Positions 17,014-21,186 of a stretch of DNA of 21,186 nucleotides are shown piece after piece. Within the stretch, counting starts at the first letter, position 1; the number at the start of each line of letters is the position of its first letter. The DNA lies in contig JAEZCV010000021.1 of NCBI GenBank assembly GCA_023429985.1, positions 1 to 21,186 of the forward strand, read 5' to 3'. This DNA comes from Bacteroidota bacterium (GTDB taxonomy: Bacteria > Bacteroidota > Bacteroidia > Chitinophagales > Chitinophagaceae). Both the position numbers and the translations under genes were made by a program. A model generated the notes under the pieces. It was not told where the DNA came from, made no database searches, and saw nothing but the letters and a program-made list of their open reading frames with translations.

Positions 17014-17793
17014 TTACTGCTTTGTTTTAGTGTTACTGGAAATAAGGTTTAATTCTTCAATTGTATTTCTCAATAACTGAATTTCATTTTTTAATTCTTT
17101 GATCTCTTCCGAACCTGCAACCGGTGTATTTTTTTCTTCGGCATCACGACCGATAAAAAAGGTTGCAATAGTTGCAGTAACATAACCAAAAATGGCATAT
17201 CCAAAAACAGCAAGTAAAAAAGCCAGGGCGCGTCCTTCAGTTGTTAGCGGCCAGAATTCACTTCCTGCTGTAATTACCCGCATTGCCGACCACCAGAGTG
17301 CTGATCCAAAATTTTCAAAACCGGGATTTCCTTTTTCAATTGCCAGCATACCAGCGGCACCTCCAAACACTACAAGAATGGCAAGTATCACTACATAGCC
17401 AAAACCTCTCCTCGACATGGTTGCGCCAAGGCTTTTCATGGTTCTGTTCAGAGAAGAAACCACACGGATAAGTCTTATTCCTCTCAATGCCCTGAAAATT
17501 CGCATTACCCTGAAAATGCGTACTGCAGGAATGACCAAAGAAATGGCGGTTAGCCAGTTAAGTTTAAAAAACCGGGATTTCTTTGGTGCCAGGAAGAACT
17601 TCAATAAAAAATCTATGATGAAGATGACCCAGATGGCTATACTTAATTTTTGCAATAAAGGAGATATGCCCCAGATCAATTCAATAATGAGCAGTGCAAG
17701 CCATACAAAACCTAAAAAGATCATGGGTCCTTCCAGCATTCGCCCAAGCGTGTTTAAAAGTTTTTTCCTTTCTATATTAATCTTTGGCATCAT
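17014..17793 (-). CDS. Voltage-gated-type ion channel with non-canonical selectivity filter
   Basis: 259 aa, one six-helix subunit expected to form a tetramer. S1 is about 25-43 and S2 about 50-69. S3 (about 78-90) has NWLTAIS, with Thr where many voltage sensors have Asp. S4 carries seven arginines at exact three-residue steps (92, 95, 98, 101, 104, 107, 110). S5 is about 131-152, the pore helix about 165-174 and S6 about 189-215. The filter reads TAGSEF (175-180), not TVGYGD. A cytosolic coiled coil (229-251) could hold the tetramer together. The gene opens inside the last codons of DUF2254 (ATGATGA, four shared bases) and is followed two bases later by the methyltransferase. Ion specificity is uncertain; the Ser-Glu filter argues against a strict K+ channel. 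Confidence 0.88.
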   Translation of the reverse strand: MMPKINIERKKLLNTLGRMLEGPMIFLGFVWLALLIIELIWGISPLLQKLSIAIWVIFIIDFLLKFFLAPKKSRFFKLNWLTAISLVIPAVRIFRVMRIFRALRGIRLIRVVSSLNRTMKSLGATMSRRGFGYVVILAILVVFGGAAGMLAIEKGNPGFENFGSALWWSAMRVITAGSEFWPLTTEGRALAFLLAVFGYAIFGYVTATIATFFIGRDAEEKNTPVAGSEEIKELKNEIQLLRNTIEELNLISSNTKTKQ

Positions 17794-19025
17794 CTATTTA
17801 ATTTCTCTTCAAATGCTGAAATTTGTTTTTTAACAATGGCGGTTAATTTGTCAATTTCCGGATGGCTCCCTATTGTTTTTAACTGCTTCAACAGGTGCAG
17901 CATTTCCAGTTGTACCAGGCGGTCATCACTGCCATAACTCCAGATGGGATATAAGGATTCAGTAAAAATTTTAGAAAAACTTTTTTCATTGGTTATGATC
18001 CTTGGATTCCCATTTTTATCTTTCACAACATTGTCAGGATAATGATTGAGACGGTATGCAAGCAATGAAAAAATTGATCGAAGACTTTCAATTGCAGTGC
18101 CGGGATCATTTATACCCGGACTAAGCGCTTTAATGGCCACTTCAACCAGTTGTCTGAAACCGTAATAATAATTTTTTTCTATTTCCTCTTCCGGTTTTAA
18201 GATAATGATTAATTCAAGTTCCTTATCCAGGTCAGCATCTGTTTCCCTTGCCGTTTTTATATGCGCAACAGGAGCACCTTTTATTACATAGTTTCCAAAA
18301 GGATGGATAAAGGATATTACCATATTATTCTTGACAGCCAGTTCAAGCAATTCTTTTTTATGAAAACCTTCGAAAATTCCGGAAATAAAAGCAGTAATTA
18401 TCCTTCCTTCTTTTGGGCTTTCTATTTCAGTTTGGCTGGTAAGCCTGCATGTTTTATGCAAGGATTCCTTTGTTTGCCTGAAGATCCTTTTAATAATAAC
18501 CGCGTACTTGATAGATTGTGTGATGTAATGCAGAAAATAAATAAACAGGAAAATCGCCACCACCGATAAAATGATCAGCAAATAGGCGCTTAGTGCAGGA
18601 ATAGATAAACCTTCATCAATATCGCGAATAGCAGTTAATAGAATTAAAGCATAAACAATGGTTCCAATATAATATCCCAGTATAAACTGCTGGTAACGGT
18701 TACCAATAAGTTTATCCAGCACGCGGTTGCTCATTTGCGAAGCTGCCTGGTTCAGAACAATCATTACCATGGAAAAACTGAAAACCGTTAATGATATCAG
18801 CCCTCCGGCTATAACGGATATGATGCTTCTTGCCGTTTCAGCATCCCTGAGTTTTAAGAATTCAAGGTCCGATTTAATGCTTTTCCCGGTTTCGGTATAG
18901 TCGAAATAAATCATGAAACCTGCCAGCAGAAGAAATCCCAGAACAATAATGGCGGGATAAAAGGCAATACTGTTAAATATCCTGGTAGAATTTCGTACGA
19001 TCCAGTGCGAAAAATTGAGCTTCAA
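17790..19025 (-). CDS. DUF2254 integral membrane protein
   Basis: 411 aa. Four hydrophobic segments (about 21-41, 64-91, 115-134 and 144-167) precede a soluble C-terminal domain. The family signature ALSPGINDPGTA (about 300-311) is clear. DUF2254 has no proven role. The start is a TTG at 19025: an in-frame TAA lies seven codons upstream, the first internal ATG (residue 38) would delete the first helix, and AAAGGAAA lies about 9 bases before the TTG as a plausible ribosome site. Its stop overlaps the channel start by four bases, which suggests the two are made together. I find no good promoter in the 161-base gap to the ClC gene, so it may be read through from there. Confidence 0.9.
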   Translation of the reverse strand: MKLNFSHWIVRNSTRIFNSIAFYPAIIVLGFLLLAGFMIYFDYTETGKSIKSDLEFLKLRDAETARSIISVIAGGLISLTVFSFSMVMIVLNQAASQMSNRVLDKLIGNRYQQFILGYYIGTIVYALILLTAIRDIDEGLSIPALSAYLLIILSVVAIFLFIYFLHYITQSIKYAVIIKRIFRQTKESLHKTCRLTSQTEIESPKEGRIITAFISGIFEGFHKKELLELAVKNNMVISFIHPFGNYVIKGAPVAHIKTARETDADLDKELELIIILKPEEEIEKNYYYGFRQLVEVAIKALSPGINDPGTAIESLRSIFSLLAYRLNHYPDNVVKDKNGNPRIITNEKSFSKIFTESLYPIWSYGSDDRLVQLEMLHLLKQLKTIGSHPEIDKLTAIVKKQISAFEEKLNR

Positions 19026-19195
19026 TGCTTGTAGTTTCCTTTAGTGTTACAATAATTGTGCAAGGGCAAAAAAGGATCTCAAGCCTGGAAGATGCCGAAA
19101 TAGTGGTTCTGGAAAGCGAGGGAAGCCTGAGTGTTATGAAAACTTCCGGAGGATTCAATTCAGATACACTGGAAAATATTCAAAAATCAGTTTGA
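19025..19195 (+). pseudogene. Remnant of a DUF421 gene (C-terminal fragment)
   Basis: A 56-codon plus-strand frame lies in the leader of the DUF2254 gene. Codons 18-38 read like the end of the DUF421 cytosolic domain: ISSLEDAEIVVLESEGSLSV lines up without gaps with ISHLGQVETAILETNGGVSV of the intact DUF421 protein at 108-821, sharing I-S-x-L, E, LE, G and SV at the same spacing. The rest of the family (membrane helices and most of the cytosolic domain) is absent, an in-frame stop lies just upstream, and the neighbouring DNA is coding on the other strand. It therefore looks like a deletion remnant. A short functional peptide cannot be ruled out. The last nine bases overlap the end of the ClC gene. 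Confidence 0.55.
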
Positions 19196-20554
19196 TCTTT
19201 TTGAGGGTTGTTCTTCCTGCAGCGCAGACTCCAGGAAAGATTGCTTCTGGTGTTCATAAAAAGATTTCCTGTCAATTAATAAAGAAACCATATTCGATAT
19301 CATGGCAGCAAGCATCAAATGAAAAATCACACTATGCCTGTCGGTCATTTCCAAAACAAGTATTGCAGAAGTAAACGGAGTGCGTGTAACACCGGTTAAA
19401 AACCCAACCATTCCACTTAAGATCAGGATATTTGCATTGGCCCCCGACACTTCAAAAAGGTGCGATGCCCATGCCCCCACACTTGCGCCTGCCGCTAAAG
19501 AAGGTGCAAAAATTCCTCCTGCCGACCCTGTAGTAAAAGATAAAATAGGGCCAAGCACTCTTAAAAACACGGTATCCCATTCTTCATGTTTATCGGGTGT
19601 AAATAAAGTACGGTTCATCAGGTCTTTTCCCGAGCCCATCACTTCTGCATTCAAAAAATAAGCAATGGATGCAATGGCCAGCCCCGAAGCCATCAGGAAA
19701 ACCAGGGATTTAGCAGTACTAAATTTTCTTTTCCATTTTAAAATGGCCAGTATGGCTTTTGACATAAGGCTGCCTAATATTCCTGATGCAATAGCCGTTG
19801 CGGCAACACCGAAGAAAATAAGAAAAGGCAGGTTTTTTACATCCGGATAGCCGAGATATAAATAGGAACCAAACAAACTTTGAGCAGTTAAACCGGCGAT
19901 GATCACTGCGGAGAACAATGCTGTTCTGAAAAAGCGTATATGAATTTTAGCCAGTTCTTCCATGGCAAATACTACTCCTCCCAGCGGTGTATTGAATGCA
20001 GCAGCCAAACCCGCCGCCGCACCTGTAAGAATAAAACTTTGCAGGGAAAGCCGCGGCCAGGATGTAGGAATTATCCTGTGAACTATTGAAAAAATGGAAC
20101 CTGCTATTTGTATGGTAGGGCCCTCGCGGCCCACTGCACCTCCGCCTAAAACCATTATAAGGCTTGAAGCAATTTTTGCAATTATAATTCTTAAGCTCAG
20201 GAGTTTTTTTATAAGATGATTGTGTTTGGGTGTGGCAAGCTCAATGGAAGCCATTACCTGGGGAATGCCACTTCCACGTGCGTTTGCAGCAAATAATCTT
20301 ACAATCAGCCAGGCAAAGAGAAAGCAAAAAGGTGTGATAATAAATACCGACCAGTCTTTCCATTCCAGAAGCTGGTGAAAAATGTTTTCTGCGAGGTCAA
20401 ATAGCATGGCATAACCTACTGCTACCAGCCCGGTTAATACCGATGCGATCCAAAAAGGTAATCCCTGCAATACATTTTTTCTCATTTGCACGGATTCTGC
20501 TCTTGCAAATAAAAAATTTTTTATGGAAGTAAAGATGTGGAAGGATTTCTTCAT
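19187..20554 (-). CDS. clcA: ClC-family chloride/proton antiporter
   Basis: 455 aa, normal for bacterial ClC without CBS domains. All three anion-site motifs are present: GSGIP (94-98), GREGP (142-146) with the gating glutamate E144, and GSAGGIFAP (343-351). The tyrosine of the central site is probably Y433. A glutamate pair in MEEL (199-200) matches the position of the internal proton glutamate E203 of the E. coli protein, so coupled Cl-/H+ exchange is more likely than a passive channel. It should move two chlorides per proton across the inner membrane, for example under acid stress. It lies upstream of DUF2254 on the same strand, 161 bases away, and is divergent from the copper-storage gene. 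Confidence 0.95.
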   Translation of the reverse strand: MKKSFHIFTSIKNFLFARAESVQMRKNVLQGLPFWIASVLTGLVAVGYAMLFDLAENIFHQLLEWKDWSVFIITPFCFLFAWLIVRLFAANARGSGIPQVMASIELATPKHNHLIKKLLSLRIIIAKIASSLIMVLGGGAVGREGPTIQIAGSIFSIVHRIIPTSWPRLSLQSFILTGAAAGLAAAFNTPLGGVVFAMEELAKIHIRFFRTALFSAVIIAGLTAQSLFGSYLYLGYPDVKNLPFLIFFGVAATAIASGILGSLMSKAILAILKWKRKFSTAKSLVFLMASGLAIASIAYFLNAEVMGSGKDLMNRTLFTPDKHEEWDTVFLRVLGPILSFTTGSAGGIFAPSLAAGASVGAWASHLFEVSGANANILILSGMVGFLTGVTRTPFTSAILVLEMTDRHSVIFHLMLAAMISNMVSLLIDRKSFYEHQKQSFLESALQEEQPSKRSN

Positions 20555-20612
20555 GGGCTGAACTGATCGCTTCGTTTTCTATATAATCATTATTAAGAAT
20601 AAAGTTTGGTTG

Positions 20613-20641
20613 CAAAATAAGGGAAACTATCGGGCTTGAAA
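20613..20641 (-). promoter_or_regulatory. Tentative promoter of the ClC gene
   Basis: On the minus strand TTTC (20641-20638), 19 bases, then TATTTTG (20619-20613). Each box differs by one position from the TTTG and TAnnTTTG consensus. It would give a leader of about 50 bases to the ATG at 20554. Confidence 0.3.
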
Positions 20642-20652
20642 CTGTTTTGGCG

Positions 20653-20661
20653 TATTCTTTG
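20653..20661 (+). promoter_or_regulatory. Tentative -7 box of the copper-storage gene
   Basis: TATTCTTTG resembles TAnnTTTG with one extra base, and no well-spaced upstream box is seen. Its last base is the first base of a possible GTG start at 20661. If transcription starts near 20668, only the ATG at 20685 can be the start. Confidence 0.25.
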
Positions 20662-20684
20662 TGCCGATAGCTGGAAAAATTGTT

Positions 20685-21017
20685 ATGAAAGGATACCACG
20701 AATACAAATCATGTATAGACGCCTGTCTTGACTGTGCTGCCAAATGCGATCATTGTGCATCATCATGCCTCCAGGAAGAGGATGTGAAAATGATGACACG
20801 GTGCATTCAGCTTGATATGGAGTGTGCTGCTGCCTGTTATGCTGCTGCAAGGTTAATGAGTTTAGGAAGCGATAAGGCGAGGGCTTTTTGTGCTTTGTGT
20901 GCAGAATTTTGTGATGCATGTGCAGCCGAATGTTCAAAACATAATGACGAACATTGCCAGGAATGTGCCCGTGCCTGTAAAAATTGTGCGGAAGAATGCA
21001 GGAAAATGGCCGCTTAA
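20685..21017 (+). CDS. Four-helix-bundle copper-storage-type protein (Csp/DUF326)
   Basis: 110 aa from the ATG at 20685. Nineteen cysteines (10, 14, 17, 21, 24, 28, 40, 47, 51, 69, 72, 76, 79, 83, 91, 94, 98, 101, 105) lie at three- and four-residue steps along four predicted helices, so they would line the core of a bundle. This is the hallmark of Csp proteins, which bind many Cu(I) ions through thiolates as a store or detoxifier. No signal peptide is visible, so it should be cytosolic like Csp3. A GTG eight codons upstream (20661) would add MPIAGKIV; I reject it because the ATG gives the usual family start. No copper exporter or regulator is in view. Confidence 0.93.
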   Translation: MKGYHEYKSCIDACLDCAAKCDHCASSCLQEEDVKMMTRCIQLDMECAAACYAAARLMSLGSDKARAFCALCAEFCDACAAECSKHNDEHCQECARACKNCAEECRKMAA

Positions 21018-21082
21018 CGGGAAATTGGTATTAAAGCTTCGGTAAATTAACCGAGAAAAGCCATTGCCTCGCAGGAAAGATT

Positions 21083-21090
21083 TATCTTTG
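21083..21090 (+). promoter_or_regulatory. Possible -7 promoter box for a gene beyond the window
   Basis: TATCTTTG matches TAnnTTTG exactly. A TTG at 21064-21066 is only 16 bases upstream, shorter than the usual 19. An ATG directly follows (21091) and stays open to the window end, but it would precede the transcription start and encodes an odd Phe-rich stretch, so I do not call it a gene. The rest of 21018-21186 holds nothing else I can support. Confidence 0.35.
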
Positions 21091-21186
21091 ATGGATTCAT
21101 CTGAGCTTAAGCATTTGTTTTGGAATTTCTTCTTCTTTCCTGATCCTGCTTTTCTCTTATTTTTTCATTTTAAATCATTCCAAACA

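Noticed and set aside
17417..17833. 138-codon plus-strand open frame
   Set aside because: Antisense to the S4 channel gene; the Arg/Lys/Met-rich product reflects the reverse of its codons.
20661..20684. GTG start for the copper-storage gene
   Set aside because: The GTG overlaps the possible -7 box; the ATG at 20685 gives the normal family N-terminus.
21039..21054. Small hairpin (TCGGT...ACCGA) after the copper-storage gene
   Set aside because: Only five pairs and no T-run, so not a convincing terminator.
21091..21186. Plus-strand ATG open to the window end
   Set aside because: It directly abuts the possible -7 box and encodes an implausible Phe-rich stretch; a minus-strand frame in the same place is only about 20 codons long.

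Overview
This 21 kb window looks like chromosomal DNA from a member of the Bacteroidota, most likely a Chitinophagaceae-like lineage. Four things point there: moderately AT-rich DNA, few strong Shine-Dalgarno sites, several good matches to the Bacteroidota promoter (TTG/TTTG, about 19-20 bases, then TAnnTTTG), and families typical of the phylum such as a very large DUF2723 glycosyltransferase and a MoxR/VWA pair. I see no rRNA, tRNA, CRISPR array, insertion sequence or phage gene. Gene density is high and no gene-free stretch exceeds about 170 bases.

Layout. (1) Positions 1-5562: a divergent partial gene at the left edge, then a tight plus-strand run of DUF421 membrane protein with a C-terminal four-cysteine ribbon, membrane-anchored DUF4258 protein, PlsC-type acyltransferase, PriA and MurB. 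This mixes envelope lipid and peptidoglycan synthesis with replication restart. (2) Positions 5574-13494, all minus strand: an SDR oxidoreductase and a divergent SAM-hydroxide-adenosyltransferase-like protein; then the DUF2723 protein, closed by a clear intrinsic terminator; then a VWA protein followed by its MoxR/ChlI-like AAA+ partner. (3) Positions 13629-16375, plus strand: a coiled-coil lipoprotein and a CPA2 cation/proton antiporter with a large cytosolic domain, 8 bases apart. (4) Positions 16388-20554, minus strand: ClC chloride/proton antiporter, then a tightly coupled trio of DUF2254 membrane protein, S4-type ion channel with an unusual selectivity filter, and a lysine-methyltransferase-like enzyme. 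(5) Positions 20685-21017: a 19-cysteine copper-storage-type four-helix protein, followed by a possible promoter for a gene beyond the window.

The right half is rich in ion handling: a cation/proton antiporter, a chloride/proton antiporter, a voltage-sensor channel, DUF2254 and a copper sponge. The most unusual items are the channel, whose filter reads TAGSEF where potassium channels have TVGYGD, in a four-base overlap with DUF2254; a short DUF421 remnant in the leader of DUF2254; a SAM-hydroxide-adenosyltransferase homologue that appears to lack the family's Asp-Arg-His triad; and an AAA+ ATPase with Asn in place of the Walker B Asp. All assignments come from reading motifs by eye; no database search was run.
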